Shown: positions 16,151 to 25,159, counted from the stretch's first letter. The stretch is DNA of 64,000 nt from a bacterium (GCA_015075175.1 JABTUV010000001.1:806001-870000), one strand, 5' to 3'. Notes: generated by a model from the letters alone, not told the origin. Numbers and translations are program-made.

Positions 16151-18562
16151 ATGAACGCACAAGTGAACATAAGAACAACTCTCGCCCTCCTGGCGCTGGC
16201 GCTCCTGGGGACGCCGTGCTTTGGAGCGGATGTCTGGGTCAGCACGAGCGGCGCCGACGGCAACGACGGCCTCTCCGCCGGTACGCCCAAGGCCACGCTG
16301 GCGGCGGCCATCACGCTCTGGAACGGCCAGGCGGCCGGCTCGGATCTGCACGTGATCGGCGGCGGCCTTTTCACCGAGTCGGGGCCTTTTGACATCACGA
16401 TCAGCGGAACCGCCGGCGACTCCGCCCGCCTCTTCGGCGACGGCGCCCTGCCCACCCTGCGCTCGGTCCGGCTCAATATCATCGGCGCCAGCGTCGAGGT
16501 CAGCAATCTCATCTTCGAGTCCACCGGCGTGGCCAACGGGCCGTTTACGATCCAGAACACCGGCGTCGGCCTCACGCTCTCCAATGTGCAAGTGTACGGC
16601 GATCCGCACTGCCTCAACATCGACGACAACCTGGGCTCGGGCAACCAGATCGACGGGTTGACCATCCGCGACAGCTGGCTGCAGGCCGCCAATAACGGCG
16701 ACGTGCTCAACTTTCTGGCCGGCGTGCGCGTCACCAATCTGCTCCTGGAGCGCGTGGGCGTCCTGCGCCTGGGCACGGCCGGCGGCGGCAACGAAATCGC
16801 CGTGACCGATTCCACGCTCGCGCACGAGAACCTCACCCTTCGAAACTGTTACGTGGTCGTGGCCGAGACCGCCAATCCCAACGCGGGGGCGGTCGTCTTT
16901 TCCGGCAGTCCGGTCAAGAACATCCGTCTGGAAAACACCGTCATCTTCACCAGCAACAACCGCGCTCTCTTGATCACCGGCGGCAGCCTGGACGGCATGA
17001 TCGTGCGCGATTGCACCATGACTTCGTGGTGGCATACCATCCACCTCTACGTGGGCGGACGGCGCAACGTCACCATTGAGAACTGCGACCTGTTCCTGAC
17101 CGGCTCGCGGGCCAGCTATCGCAACGCCTGCCTCACCTTCGAGCAGCAGTGGTACAAGGAGACGTGGGCGCGCTACGGCGACGGCAGCCGGGACTACGTC
17201 AATGTCACGGTACGCAACGTGCGCTGCAACGGCGGCTCCAACGGGATCCTCCTGCAGGGGGAAAACGGCGGCAGCCGCTACACCTACACGAACGTCTTGT
17301 TTGAGAACATCCAGGTGAGCGGCCAGACGCTGCACGCCATCGCCGTGCACGGCTGTCACGTGGACGACGTGACATTCCGCAACATCCTCGCCCTGCCCGG
17401 GTTCACCAACGACATGGTGACGCTGGAGACGACGGACGGGGAGGGACTGTGGTTCGACGGCGTGATCGGCAACGGCGCGTCGCAAGGGGCGGGCTACGAG
17501 GCCTTTTGGTGCCCGGCGACCAGCCCCGCGCCTAATCCGCTGACCGGACTTGTCATCCAGAACTGCAACCTGCTCAATCATCCGCGCAACGGCATCCGCA
17601 TCGTCTCCGGAATCGACAACGTGACCATCCGCGACAACATCATCACGGGCGGATGCCTCACCGATCCGGCCATCCGCCTGCAGGCGCAGGCGGGGGTGAT
17701 GCACACGGGCGGGGTGATTTCCGGCAATACCATCAATGGCGTGGCGGCGGGCGGCATCCGCGTCGAGGCGCCCTGGTCCGACGTGGCCATTGCGGGCAAC
17801 ACGCTTACCGCCATCCGCGGCAACGGGATCGAGGCCTTTGACGGCAGCACGACCGACGTGTTGCGCAACGTGACGGTTTCCGGCAACACCATCAATAACG
17901 TGAGCGGAACCGCGGCCATCAAGGTGCAGGGCGGACAGATCGAGGTCTTCCAGAACAAGCTGACCAACGCCTCGACGGGCATTCACGTCTCGCCGGGCAG
18001 CGGTCCGCTGAGTAATCCCGAGATCGCGCACGGCACGGCCGTGAAGGTCCATCGCAACGCCATTCTGGCGGGCACGGGCACGAACGCGGGTCTCGTGATG
18101 GAGGCGCCGCTCGGCGTCAACTTCGGCATCGGCAACCAGCTCGTCAACAACACGATTCACGGCTTTCCTATCGGCATGAAGCTGGTCAAGCAGGGCAACA
18201 CCGCGAGCGTGTACAACAACGTGCTCTCCGGCAACGGCGTGGGCATTCAACTGGAGGCGGGGACGGGGTCGGGGCCTTCGTTCACGTTCAACGGATACGC
18301 CGCCAACTCCGTCAACAACACCGGCTTCACCGCGGTGGGACACAAGGACGCTTTCTACAACATTCTGGACGCGGCGGCGGGTTACGTGTCGATGGACGTG
18401 ACCTCGGCGGAGTTTCTCAAGCTCCTGCCGGGCAGCCCGTTCATCGACATGGGTTCGCTGGACGGAGTATCGCCCGACCCGACGCCGGATGCGGATGACG
18501 ATATCGACATGGGGTGGATCGAATCGGGGGCGTCGGAGGTATCGGCCTGGCGACTGTGGTAG
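16151..18562 (+). CDS. Secreted right-handed beta-helix protein
   Basis: 803 residues. I chose ATG 16151 because GAGG lies six bases upstream and it opens a clean signal peptide ('TTLALLALALLGTPCFGA'); an ATG at 16115 has no such site. After the signal comes 'DVWVSTSGADGNDGLSAGTP', a recurring N-terminal module of exported beta-helix proteins, then some 20 rungs with motifs such as 'NVTIENCDLFL', 'VTIRDNIITGG', 'VSGNTINNVSGTAAI' and 'LVNNTIHGFPIG'. It ends in an Asp-rich stretch and 'SAWRLW'. It follows the previous beta-helix gene by 42 bases and is probably cotranscribed. Binding or degradation of extracellular carbohydrate is the family-level guess. Confidence 0.82.
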   Translation: MNAQVNIRTTLALLALALLGTPCFGADVWVSTSGADGNDGLSAGTPKATLAAAITLWNGQAAGSDLHVIGGGLFTESGPFDITISGTAGDSARLFGDGALPTLRSVRLNIIGASVEVSNLIFESTGVANGPFTIQNTGVGLTLSNVQVYGDPHCLNIDDNLGSGNQIDGLTIRDSWLQAANNGDVLNFLAGVRVTNLLLERVGVLRLGTAGGGNEIAVTDSTLAHENLTLRNCYVVVAETANPNAGAVVFSGSPVKNIRLENTVIFTSNNRALLITGGSLDGMIVRDCTMTSWWHTIHLYVGGRRNVTIENCDLFLTGSRASYRNACLTFEQQWYKETWARYGDGSRDYVNVTVRNVRCNGGSNGILLQGENGGSRYTYTNVLFENIQVSGQTLHAIAVHGCHVDDVTFRNILALPGFTNDMVTLETTDGEGLWFDGVIGNGASQGAGYEAFWCPATSPAPNPLTGLVIQNCNLLNHPRNGIRIVSGIDNVTIRDNIITGGCLTDPAIRLQAQAGVMHTGGVISGNTINGVAAGGIRVEAPWSDVAIAGNTLTAIRGNGIEAFDGSTTDVLRNVTVSGNTINNVSGTAAIKVQGGQIEVFQNKLTNASTGIHVSPGSGPLSNPEIAHGTAVKVHRNAILAGTGTNAGLVMEAPLGVNFGIGNQLVNNTIHGFPIGMKLVKQGNTASVYNNVLSGNGVGIQLEAGTGSGPSFTFNGYAANSVNNTGFTAVGHKDAFYNILDAAAGYVSMDVTSAEFLKLLPGSPFIDMGSLDGVSPDPTPDADDDIDMGWIESGASEVSAWRLW

Positions 18563-18569
18563 TCAAGAC

Positions 18570-18638
18570 CTGTGGAGTGCGGCTGCTTGCTGCCGCGTGC
18601 CATCGCCCCCAGCCCCCCTTGTTAAGGAGGGGAGTGTT
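18570..18638. repeat. Composite repeat after the beta-helix genes
   Basis: TGTGGAGTGCGGCTGCTTGC plus GCCGCG, then a C-run/G-run hairpin (AGCCCCCCTTGTTAAGGAGGGG). It has the same two modules as 389-457, in reverse order and orientation. Confidence 0.7.
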
Positions 18639-18641
18639 TCT

Positions 18642-19016
18642 TCACTCGTCGGGCGCGTCGACGTCCACGCCCTCATGGTGGGCGACGGCGACGCGCCCGC
18701 TGGCATCGATGTCGATGGCGATCACGTCAAACGCGTACAGGCTCCTCCAGCTCGGGACGCTCCTGGAGAACTGCTCAGCCATGCGGTAGATCTGGCGGGC
18801 CTTGCGCTGGTCCACGGCTTCGGCGGCGCTGCCGTAAGGGTCTCCTCGGCGCATCTTGACCTCGACGAAGACGAGGAGGTCTCCGCGTCGCGCGATGCGG
18901 TCGATCTCGCCGTAACGGGTGCGAAAGTTGCGCGCGACGATGGCAAAGCCGCGTTCCCGCAGGAGCTCCTCGGCCCGCTCCTCGAAGGCGGCTCCCACGC
19001 GACGGCGATTGGGCAT
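18642..19016 (-). CDS. yraN: YraN/UPF0102 nuclease-like protein
   Basis: 124 residues, the usual size for the family, starting at ATG 19016 five bases after the rnhB stop. It has the restriction-endonuclease-like core: 'GAAFEERAEELLRERGFAIV', 'RYGEIDRIARRGD' and 'LVFVEVKMR', which supply the acidic and lysine residues of a PD-(D/E)XK active site. The biochemical role is not firmly known. The gene typically follows rnhB, as here, in the rpsP-trmD-rplS cluster. Confidence 0.9.
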   Translation of the reverse strand: MPNRRRVGAAFEERAEELLRERGFAIVARNFRTRYGEIDRIARRGDLLVFVEVKMRRGDPYGSAAEAVDQRKARQIYRMAEQFSRSVPSWRSLYAFDVIAIDIDASGRVAVAHHEGVDVDAPDE

Positions 19017-19021
19017 GGCGA

Positions 19022-19909
19022 CTACTTCGCCTCTTCCAGTGAGAATAGCGGCGCGAAGGCGGGTTGAAAAGGGCCGACGACCTCGCGCATGCGGCGCCCG
19101 GGCAACTCCAGCGACTTGCCCGTTTGTTCCGCCAGAAGACCGAGCAGGCGGCCTTCGGAAAGTGTGAGAAAACCAAGAGTTGAATGAATCTGCTCGACGG
19201 CGGCCAGCCAGGCGGCCTCGTCGCCGGCCGCCTCCAGCGCAGCGCGGGCGTGGCAGAAACACGGCGCGGGCCGGCGCGGGCGCAGATGTTCCGCGACCGG
19301 CGCAAAACTCCTGCGATGCAGCGCGCAGGCCCCGAATACTTCCAGCGCCAGCCGATGGCGCGGCGTGCCGTAACCCTTGTGCTGATCGAATCCGTAATCG
19401 GGAAAGCGGCCATGCTCGGCAGACATGATGCGGTCGCGCTCGACTTTGGCCAGAATGCCGGCGGCGGCGATGGAGAGGCTCTGTGCGTCGCCGTCCACGA
19501 TCGCCTCGAGGTTGGGCGCCAAACCGGGCACGGGGCGGCCATCGACGAGCACGAAGTCGCCGGGTTCTGCAATGGCTTCCAGCGCGCGCGCCATGGCCAG
19601 GTGCGTGGCGCGCAGAATGTTGAGTCGGTCGATTTCCTCCACCTCGGCGCGGGCGACGGCGCAGGCGAGGGCGCGCCGCCGGATCAGCGGCGCCAAGCGC
19701 TCGCGCGTCGCCGGCTCCAGCGTCTTGGAGTCGTTGATTTCGGCCAGGTCCTCCCAACCTTCACGGGACAGGTCGAAGGCCACGGCGGCGGCGGTCACGG
19801 GACCGGCCAGCGGGCCGCGCCCCGCTTCATCCACGCCCACGAGCCTTCTGCCGCGGGTGGAAAACCCGCGATCGAAGGTCAACAGCGAGTAAAACGCGGC
19901 CGGCCGCAT
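19022..19909 (-). CDS. rnhB: Ribonuclease HII with a C-terminal extension
   Basis: It removes RNA from RNA-DNA hybrids and misincorporated ribonucleotides. The hallmark '[15 protein letters not shown]' (~24-38) carries the DE catalytic pair. '[11 protein letters not shown]' gives the next Asp, and '[17 protein letters not shown]' plus '[15 protein letters not shown]' complete the domain. The enzyme is usually 200-220 residues; this one has 295. The extra ~80 C-terminal residues (from about '[12 protein letters not shown]') are unlike the catalytic core and include '[15 protein letters not shown]'. It lies 14 bases after rplS and five before yraN. Confidence 0.92.
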   Translation of the reverse strand: MRPAAFYSLLTFDRGFSTRGRRLVGVDEAGRGPLAGPVTAAAVAFDLSREGWEDLAEINDSKTLEPATRERLAPLIRRRALACAVARAEVEEIDRLNILRATHLAMARALEAIAEPGDFVLVDGRPVPGLAPNLEAIVDGDAQSLSIAAAGILAKVERDRIMSAEHGRFPDYGFDQHKGYGTPRHRLALEVFGACALHRRSFAPVAEHLRPRRPAPCFCHARAALEAAGDEAAWLAAVEQIHSTLGFLTLSEGRLLGLLAEQTGKSLELPGRRMREVVGPFQPAFAPLFSLEEAK

Positions 19910-19923
19910 CGGCAGCGTCCGGC

Positions 19924-20310
19924 TCAGCTCTCCGACTCGACCGGCTCGGCCACGCTGCGTTTTCTGCTCCTGACTCGGCTGGCCTTGCGTCCCACGCGGT
20001 CGCGCAGATAATAAAGGCGGGCGCGCCGCACGTGGCCCTCGCGCACCCGCTCGATGCGCGTGATGATGGGCGAGTTGAGAAGATAGGTGCGCTCGACGCC
20101 CACGCCGTGGGAGATCTTGCGCACGGTGAAGGTCTCGCCCAGTCCGCCGCCCGCGCGCCGGATGCAGATGCCCTCCAAGCGCTGCTCGCGCGTGCGGTCG
20201 CCCTCCTTCACCTTGGCGAAAACCCGCAGCGTGTCCCCCGGACGGAAATCGGGCAGATCGCTTCGAATCTGCTTCTGCTCGAACTGCTCGACAATGGCTC
20301 GTGCTTTCAT
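19924..20310 (-). CDS. rplS: 50S ribosomal protein L19
   Basis: 128 residues. L19 sits at the 30S-50S interface. Conserved blocks are '[20 protein letters not shown]', '[19 protein letters not shown]', '[15 protein letters not shown]', 'NSPIITRIE' and '[17 protein letters not shown]'. GAAGGAG precedes ATG 20310. The short C-terminal tail is Arg/Ser/Glu-rich. It is downstream of trmD and the RNA methyltransferase, the standard order. Confidence 0.96.
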   Translation of the reverse strand: MKARAIVEQFEQKQIRSDLPDFRPGDTLRVFAKVKEGDRTREQRLEGICIRRAGGGLGETFTVRKISHGVGVERTYLLNSPIITRIERVREGHVRRARLYYLRDRVGRKASRVRSRKRSVAEPVESES

Positions 20311-20404
20311 CGTGTCTCTCCTTCTTCTATTTCAATCATCCGAAATGGAAAACCGGGGAAAATCGCCGGCTATTTGCTCGCGCAATCGACGGTGCGCGCC
20401 GTAT

Positions 20405-20531
20405 GGTAGCGCCGGCGTCCCGCCGGCTCGCGTGGAGGGCGTCCCGCCCCCACGCTTCGCGCGTTCTGTGTCGCCTGGCCGAAGCGTGTGGGCAAGATGC
20501 CCACAGGCGAGCCGGCAGGATGCCGGCGCTA
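20405..20531. repeat. Dispersed palindromic repeat cluster between rplS and the RNA methyltransferase
   Basis: GGTAGCGCCGGCGTCCCGCC at one end and its inverse GGCAGGATGCCGGCGCTACC at the other enclose a GTGTGGGCAAGATGCCCACA hairpin. The TAG of the methyltransferase (20529-20531 on the minus strand) is part of the right arm. Confidence 0.8.
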
Positions 20532-21083
20532 CCGGCGCAGTCGATCCAGGTAGATCGCGGCGGCGCTGCGCACGGAGAGATGGTTGTACTCTCCCACGCC
20601 GCGAATCGGCTCCAGCATCTCGTGGCACTGGGCCAGCGCCTCGGGCGCCAATCCGGCGCCCGTTCCCAAGACCAGCACCAGCGGCGGGCCGTCCCGTGCC
20701 AGGCGTTCGCGCAATTCCGCCAAGGTCGTGTACGGCGGCGTCGCGCTCGCGCTGGTCGCCAAGAGCACCGGCGCCGCGCCTTCCCGTCGCGTCAGGCGCT
20801 CCGCCAGTTCGGAGAGGTCGCCCGCCGTCTCGACCCGCTGCATCGCCTGCTTGCGATTGTGGCACCATTGCCCGCCCAGCCCATGCCGCCAGTACGCGAG
20901 CATGGTTTGTGCCAGCCCCAGCTGCGAGCGCAGGGGCGTCACAATCACCAGCGCCTCCGCGCCGTAGGTCGTCGCGCTGCGCGCGATGTCGTGCAAGTCC
21001 AGCGTCGTCAGCGAGGTCGAAACGATCCGCCCGCGTCGATCCAGCACCGGATAATGCACCAGCGCCAGATAGAGACGACTCAC
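20529..21083 (-). CDS. SAM-dependent RNA methyltransferase (TrmD-neighbour family, PF09936 type)
   Basis: 184 residues, starting at a GTG that overlaps the trmD stop. The sequence resembles the small SPOUT-like family commonly found beside trmD in delta-proteobacteria and thermophiles: 'LYLALVHYPVLDRRGRIV', 'TTLDLHDIARSATTYGA', 'VTPLRSQLGLAQTMLAYW', 'PPLVLVLGTGAGLAPEAL' and 'GVGEYNHLSVRSAAAIYLDRL', the last two shaping the knot and cofactor site. Its RNA target is not established. Its stop TAG is the first triplet of a repeat. Confidence 0.82.
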   Translation of the reverse strand: MSRLYLALVHYPVLDRRGRIVSTSLTTLDLHDIARSATTYGAEALVIVTPLRSQLGLAQTMLAYWRHGLGGQWCHNRKQAMQRVETAGDLSELAERLTRREGAAPVLLATSASATPPYTTLAELRERLARDGPPLVLVLGTGAGLAPEALAQCHEMLEPIRGVGEYNHLSVRSAAAIYLDRLRR

Positions 21084-21793
21084 GGCTCGCGCTCCGCGTG
21101 CCTCCGGCGCAGAAACGCCTCCCACAGGTCGGGGCGGCGCAGCCGCGTGCGCTCCTCCGCCTGCTGTCTTCGCCATTTCTCGATTTCGGCGTGATGGCCG
21201 GACAGGAGCACTTCAGGCACGTTCACGCCGCGCACTTCCTGCGGCCGCGTGTAGCGCGGGCAGTCCAGAAGGCCCTGATAAAACGAGTCCTCCTCGACCG
21301 AGGCGTAGCTGCCGACCACACCCGGAAGCAGGCGCACGACCGCGTCGATGACCACCATGGCGGGCAATTCGCCGCCGGTCAGGATGTAATCGCCGATGCT
21401 CACCTCGCGTCCGCCGGAAAGCTGGATGGCGCGTTCGTCGATGCCCTTGTAATGGCCGCACACGATGACGAGATGGCCCACGCGCGACAGTTGCATGGCC
21501 ATGGCATGGTCAAAGCGCTCGCCCTGCGGCGAGGTGAAGAGTATCTCGCACGGGCCGGGCGAGTCGGCGGAGAGGGCGTCCAGCGCCTCCAGGATGGGTT
21601 CCGCCTTCATGACCATGCCGTCGCCGCCGCCGAACTGCTCGTCGTCGGTCTTCTTGTGCCGGTCGTGGGTGTAGTCGCGCAGGTTGACGAGGCGAATCTC
21701 CACTTGTCCCGACTGGCGGGCGCGCAGGAGGATGCTCTCGTCGAGAGGGCCGCGGAACATCTCGGGCAGCGTGGTCAGGACGTCAATCCTCAT
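21080..21793 (-). CDS. trmD: tRNA (guanine-N1)-methyltransferase TrmD
   Basis: It methylates G37 of tRNAs next to the anticodon to prevent frameshifting. The 237 residues are normal. Motifs are 'MFRGPLDESILLRARQSG', 'DEQFGGGDGMVMKAEP', 'LFTSPQGERFDH', 'VCGHYKGIDERAI' and 'SIGDYILTGGELPAMVVIDA', the trefoil-knot SAM site. It overlaps rimM by 11 bases and the downstream methyltransferase by 4. Confidence 0.97.
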   Translation of the reverse strand: MRIDVLTTLPEMFRGPLDESILLRARQSGQVEIRLVNLRDYTHDRHKKTDDEQFGGGDGMVMKAEPILEALDALSADSPGPCEILFTSPQGERFDHAMAMQLSRVGHLVIVCGHYKGIDERAIQLSGGREVSIGDYILTGGELPAMVVIDAVVRLLPGVVGSYASVEEDSFYQGLLDCPRYTRPQEVRGVNVPEVLLSGHHAEIEKWRRQQAEERTRLRRPDLWEAFLRRRHAEREP

Positions 21794-22307
21794 GGTCGGC
21801 TGTCTCCGGGTCCCAGGCCACGATCAAGCGCCGGGTTTCGCGGTCGAAGTCCAGCAGCATCGCGTCCCCGGTGGGAATCAGCCGCTCGCGCGTTCCGTCG
21901 CGGACCACCAGCAGGTCGCAGTCGTCCCCGGGGACGTAGCCCTGGACGGTTCCGAGCGTTTCGCCGCTGCGCAACTGGCCGGTGGAACCGAGGATTTCGC
22001 AGAAGTAGTACTCGCCCGGCGGAAGCGGCGGCAGACAGCGATAGGGTACGGCGACGCGGGCCATGCGGAGCGCATCGGCCGATTCGGGCGTGTCGTAGCC
22101 GGCCAGCTTGAGCAGGGCGAAATTGCCGTGCGCGCGCGCGCCTTCCAGCGCGATGGGTCCATGGGTCCTCTCGCCGCAGAGGAGGTAGACTTCGGTGAGG
22201 CCCGACAAGAGTTGCCCGGGCGCGTCGACCGGGCGCACCTTCAGCTCGCCGCGAATCCCGAAGGGGCGCACGATCTGACCCAGCTCGACCAGTTCATCCG
22301 GCAGCAC
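21783..22307 (-). CDS. rimM: Ribosome maturation factor RimM
   Basis: 174 residues. It helps assemble the head of the 30S subunit and binds S19. The N-terminal RimM domain shows 'LGQIVRPFGIRGELKVRPV' and the C-terminal PRC-barrel part 'YYFCEILG', 'GTVQGYVPGDDCDLLVV', 'LLDFDRETRRLIVAW'. It starts 12 bases after khpA and overlaps trmD. Confidence 0.93.
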   Translation of the reverse strand: MLPDELVELGQIVRPFGIRGELKVRPVDAPGQLLSGLTEVYLLCGERTHGPIALEGARAHGNFALLKLAGYDTPESADALRMARVAVPYRCLPPLPPGEYYFCEILGSTGQLRSGETLGTVQGYVPGDDCDLLVVRDGTRERLIPTGDAMLLDFDRETRRLIVAWDPETADHED

Positions 22308-22319
22308 GGTCGCTCTCCG

Positions 22320-22545
22320 CTATTCCGCGATCTCGATGGAGACAGAGCGGCCCTCGCGCGCGCCACGGCGCCGACCAGGGTGCGAATGGCCATGGCGGTC
22401 TTGCCGGAGCGACCGATCACGCGCCCGCGGTCTTCTTCCGCCACTTCCAGCCGCAGGAGCACCCGCCCTCGCGTTCGCTCTGGGTGACCTTGACCGCGTC
22501 GGGATGGGTCTCAAGCGACTTAGCCAGGGATCGAGGCTCTTTCAC
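22320..22545 (-). CDS. khpA: KH-domain RNA-binding protein KhpA (YlqC), two one-base deletions
   Basis: The expected gene between rpsP and rimM. The GTG at 22545 overlaps the rpsP stop and gives 'VKEPRSLAKSLETHPDAVKV'. The KH core 'LLRLEVAEEDRGRVIGRSG' and 'KTAMAIRTLVGAVARA' is in a second frame, and the end 'GRSVSIEIAE' before TAG is in a third. Adding one base near 22462 and one near 22365 restores a 75-residue protein, exactly the family length. GRSG is the RNA-binding GxxG loop. Because khpA is conserved and the damage is two single bases, I read this as sequence error, not gene loss. Confidence 0.75.
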
Positions 22546-22877
22546 GAGCCGGCTCCTTCAGGCGGGAATACCGGCGTGGGCGCTTCCGCGGGTTGGGGGG
22601 CGGGCGCCGGCGCTGCGTCCACCAACTTGCCCTGCACCAGAATGCCCGCGCGCTTCAAGAGGCTGCGCGCCGTCTCCGACAACTGCGCGCCCCGCTCGAT
22701 CCACTTTCGCACCGACGCCCCGTCGATCTGCACGATCGCCGGGTCCTTCATCGGATCGTAGAAACCCAGCTCCTCCAGGAACCGTCCATCCCGCGGCGAC
22801 CGGCTGTCCGTCGCGATCAGCCGATAGAACGACCGGTGCCGGTTGCCCATTCGCTTCAGCCTGATTTTTACCGCCAT
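22542..22877 (-). CDS. rpsP: 30S ribosomal protein S16
   Basis: 111 residues. The start ATG 22877 has GGAGG six bases upstream; a longer open frame to 23009 runs through a dispersed repeat and is not used. Conserved blocks: 'AVKIRLKRMGNRHRSFYRL', 'DSRSPRDGRFLEELGFYDP', 'VRKWIERGAQLSETARSLL'. A Pro/Ala-rich tail of about 30 residues follows the ~80-residue core. Confidence 0.95.
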   Translation of the reverse strand: MAVKIRLKRMGNRHRSFYRLIATDSRSPRDGRFLEELGFYDPMKDPAIVQIDGASVRKWIERGAQLSETARSLLKRAGILVQGKLVDAAPAPAPQPAEAPTPVFPPEGAGS

Positions 22878-22984
22878 TGGCGACCTCCGTAAGTAATCGA
22901 ACCGGAGTTGTTCCGGTCCGCGAAAGACTTTCTTCTCCTCAGCACCCTCTCGAGTACAAAAGGGCGCCACGCGACGCTTCACCT

Positions 22985-23012
22985 GCGGCAGCAAGCTGCC
23001 GCACTCCAAACT
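22985..23012. repeat. GCGGCAGCAAGCTGCCGC hairpin repeat between ffh and rpsP
   Basis: A copy of the GCGGCAGCAAGCTGCCGCAC family lies in the ffh-rpsP gap, about 10 bases after the ffh stop on the minus strand. Confidence 0.7.
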
Positions 23013-23022
23013 CCAGATCCCG

Positions 23023-24543
23023 TCAGTTCTTCTTCTTGAGCATCTCGCGCAGTTTCTCCATCATGTCGGCACCCCCGGCCTCGGGCGATTCAGGCGCCTG
23101 CCCCAGGGCGCGCGGGTCGAAGCCCGGCAGGCCGCCCATCCTGCCCATCTTGCGCATGGCTTTGGAGGTGGGCTGCTGCTTGCCCTTCCTGGCCATCGCG
23201 GCCAGCGCCTTCTTGTCGTGGGTACGCAGCTTCTTGACCAGCCGCTCGCGCGCGGGGGCGGTCATGGCCTTGATCATGCGCTTCATCTCGCCGAATTCCT
23301 TGATCACCCGGTCCACGTCGGAGACGTTGGCGCCGCTGCCGGCGGCGATGCGCTTGCGCCGGCTGCCCTGCACGATGTGCGGCTCGCTGCGCTCCCGCTT
23401 GGTCATGCTGTTGATGATCGCCTCCATGCGCACCATCTCGCGCTCGTCGGGCAGCTTGTCGGTGGGCAGATTGCCGCCCAGGCCGGGCAGGAGCTTGAGG
23501 ATCGCCGACAATCCGCCCATCTTCTTGACCTGCTGCATCTGCGAGAGCCAGTCGTCCAGGGTGAAGGACTGATCGAACAGCTTTTGCTGCATTTTGAGGG
23601 CTTCTTCGCGGTCGACGGCGGCCTGCGCCTTCTCGATCAGGGTGAGTACGTCGCCCATGCCCAGGATGCGGCCGGCCATGCGGTCGGGATGGAAGGCCTC
23701 GAAGTCGGCGGGCTTCTCGCCCACGCTGGCGAAGACGATGGGCTTGCCGATGGCGTGTCGCACCGAGAGCGCCACACCGCCGCGCGCGTCGCCGTCCAGC
23801 TTGGAAAGGATCACGCCGGACACGTCCAGCCGGCTGTTGAAGTGCTCCGCCTGTCGCACCGCGTCCTGGCCCACCATGCTGTCGATGACGAGAAAGATGC
23901 GCTGCGGGGAGGCCAGCTTGCGGATGCGCACCAGTTCATCCATCATGCGCTCGTCGATGTGCAGGCGGCCGGCGGTGTCCAGGATGAGGAGATCGCGGCC
24001 CTCGGCGCGGGCGAAGGCCATCGCGCGCTCGACGATCTGTTCGGGGCGCGCGCCCTGCGGCTGGCTGAAGACCGGCACGTCTACCTTCTCGCCCAGCACT
24101 TTCAACTGCTCGACGGCGGCGGGACGATACACATCGGCGGCCACCAGCAGGGGTCGGCGGCCCTCGTTTTTCATCTTGAGGGCCAGCTTGGCGCAAGCGG
24201 TCGTCTTGCCGGAGCCTTGCAGGCCGCAGAGCATGGTGACAATCAGTCCGCCGGCGGGAATCGGGTCCAAAAGGGCGTCGCCGCCCAACATGCGAGTCAG
24301 CTCTTCGTAAACGACCTTGATGGCGTGCTGGCCGGGTTCCAGGGACGCCAAGACTTCCTGGCCGAGGGCGCGCTCGCGCACGCGGGCGATGAACTCCTTG
24401 ACCGCTCCCACGTGCACGTCCGCCTCCAGGAAGGCCAGCCGCACTTCGCGCAACGCCTCCTGGATGTTCTTCTCGGTCAGGTGCGACTGTCCGCGCACCC
24501 GCCGCAGCGCCTGGTTTAACCTGTCGGTGAGGTTTTCAAACAT
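23023..24543 (-). CDS. ffh: Signal recognition particle protein Ffh
   Basis: The GTPase of the signal recognition particle; it binds signal sequences and 4.5S RNA and delivers ribosomes to FtsY. 506 residues from ATG 24543. NG domain: 'FENLTDRLNQALRRVRGQ', P-loop 'GLQGSGKTTACAKLA', 'DVYRPAAVEQL', 'LILDTAGRLHIDERMMDEL', 'LSKLDGDARGG'. M domain: 'RIAAGSGANVSDVDRVIKEF' with the SGS RNA-binding element and a Met-rich tail ('SKAMRKMGRMGGLPG'). It follows ylxM. Confidence 0.97.
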   Translation of the reverse strand: MFENLTDRLNQALRRVRGQSHLTEKNIQEALREVRLAFLEADVHVGAVKEFIARVRERALGQEVLASLEPGQHAIKVVYEELTRMLGGDALLDPIPAGGLIVTMLCGLQGSGKTTACAKLALKMKNEGRRPLLVAADVYRPAAVEQLKVLGEKVDVPVFSQPQGARPEQIVERAMAFARAEGRDLLILDTAGRLHIDERMMDELVRIRKLASPQRIFLVIDSMVGQDAVRQAEHFNSRLDVSGVILSKLDGDARGGVALSVRHAIGKPIVFASVGEKPADFEAFHPDRMAGRILGMGDVLTLIEKAQAAVDREEALKMQQKLFDQSFTLDDWLSQMQQVKKMGGLSAILKLLPGLGGNLPTDKLPDEREMVRMEAIINSMTKRERSEPHIVQGSRRKRIAAGSGANVSDVDRVIKEFGEMKRMIKAMTAPARERLVKKLRTHDKKALAAMARKGKQQPTSKAMRKMGRMGGLPGFDPRALGQAPESPEAGGADMMEKLREMLKKKN

Positions 24544-24591
24544 CCCGTTTCCTGTTCGGTACTGGTCCGTGCTGATGCCGTTCTCTCGATA

Positions 24592-24775
24592 CGCGCCTTC
24601 GGCGCGACTCGAGAACTCGGGTTTAGTTATCGGCGCGCGACTCGACCACTCGGACTTTCCTCTTACGCAAGCTTCAAAGCCGTGTCCTCGACTGTCGCCG
24701 TGCGGAAAACGTAAGCCGTGGCCTCGAGTGGCCCGCAGTCTGCGCAGGGCCGTATCGAGAGGCACGGCGGCTTTG
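24592..24775. repeat. Two partial CTCGATACG...CTCGAG repeats between ylxM and ffh
   Basis: TCTCGATACGCGCCTTCGGC with its inverse GCGCGACTCGAG lies at 24592-24633, and CCTCGAGTGG...CCGTATCGAGAGG at 24727-24765. They are related to the longer copies at 25953-25998 and 47937-48165. Confidence 0.6.
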
Positions 24776-24781
24776 GACCGC

Positions 24782-25159
24782 TCAACCCTCTACGTCCGTC
24801 ACCCCCGCCGCCAGCGCCGCCTCCAGGCGCGCGACAATCGCCTTCAGCGGGGCCGTGTCGGAGAGCCTGCCCCGTCCCGCCAGCCGCCGCAACTCCTCCA
24901 GTTCAGAGTAAAGCCGCGCCTCCCGCGCCTGCCGCCGCCACAACCCCAGCGCCTGTTCGTAACGCAAGAGACGCCGCACGCCCAGCCGGATGGCGTCGTG
25001 AACCGCCTGCCGCGAGATGTCCCGCGTCTCGGCGATCTCCGCCAAAGAAAGGTCCTCGTTATAATGCAGGTCGATAAAAGCACGCTGCCGCGCGGGCAAC
25101 AGCTCTCCGTAAAGACTCCAGAGCGAGGCGATCTCGTGCTTCCGCTCCAGCGACTCCAG
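24782..25159 (-). CDS. ylxM: YlxM-like helix-turn-helix protein (SRP operon regulator)
   Basis: About 125 residues. The core 'LPARQRAFIDLHYNEDLSL' and 'AEIAETRDISRQAVHDAIRL' is the UPF0122/YlxM winged-helix pattern found directly before ffh in many bacteria; YlxM modulates SRP function. Upstream, the frame continues through 'ESLERKHEIASLWSLYGEL', which is also YlxM-like, so the real start lies beyond the TTG at 25099. The only start with a ribosome-binding site (AGGAGG, 25166-25171) is a CTG at 25159 (or the preceding ATC). Either the start is non-standard or a base is wrong. Confidence 0.75.
   Translation of the reverse strand: MESLERKHEIASLWSLYGELLPARQRAFIDLHYNEDLSLAEIAETRDISRQAVHDAIRLGVRRLLRYEQALGLWRRQAREARLYSELEELRRLAGRGRLSDTAPLKAIVARLEAALAAGVTDVEG

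Noticed and set aside
15863-18343. Open frame of 826 codons on the minus strand across the beta-helix gene
   Set aside because: Shadow frame of the plus-strand beta-helix gene, with the Arg/His/Val composition of an antisense reading and no signal peptide.
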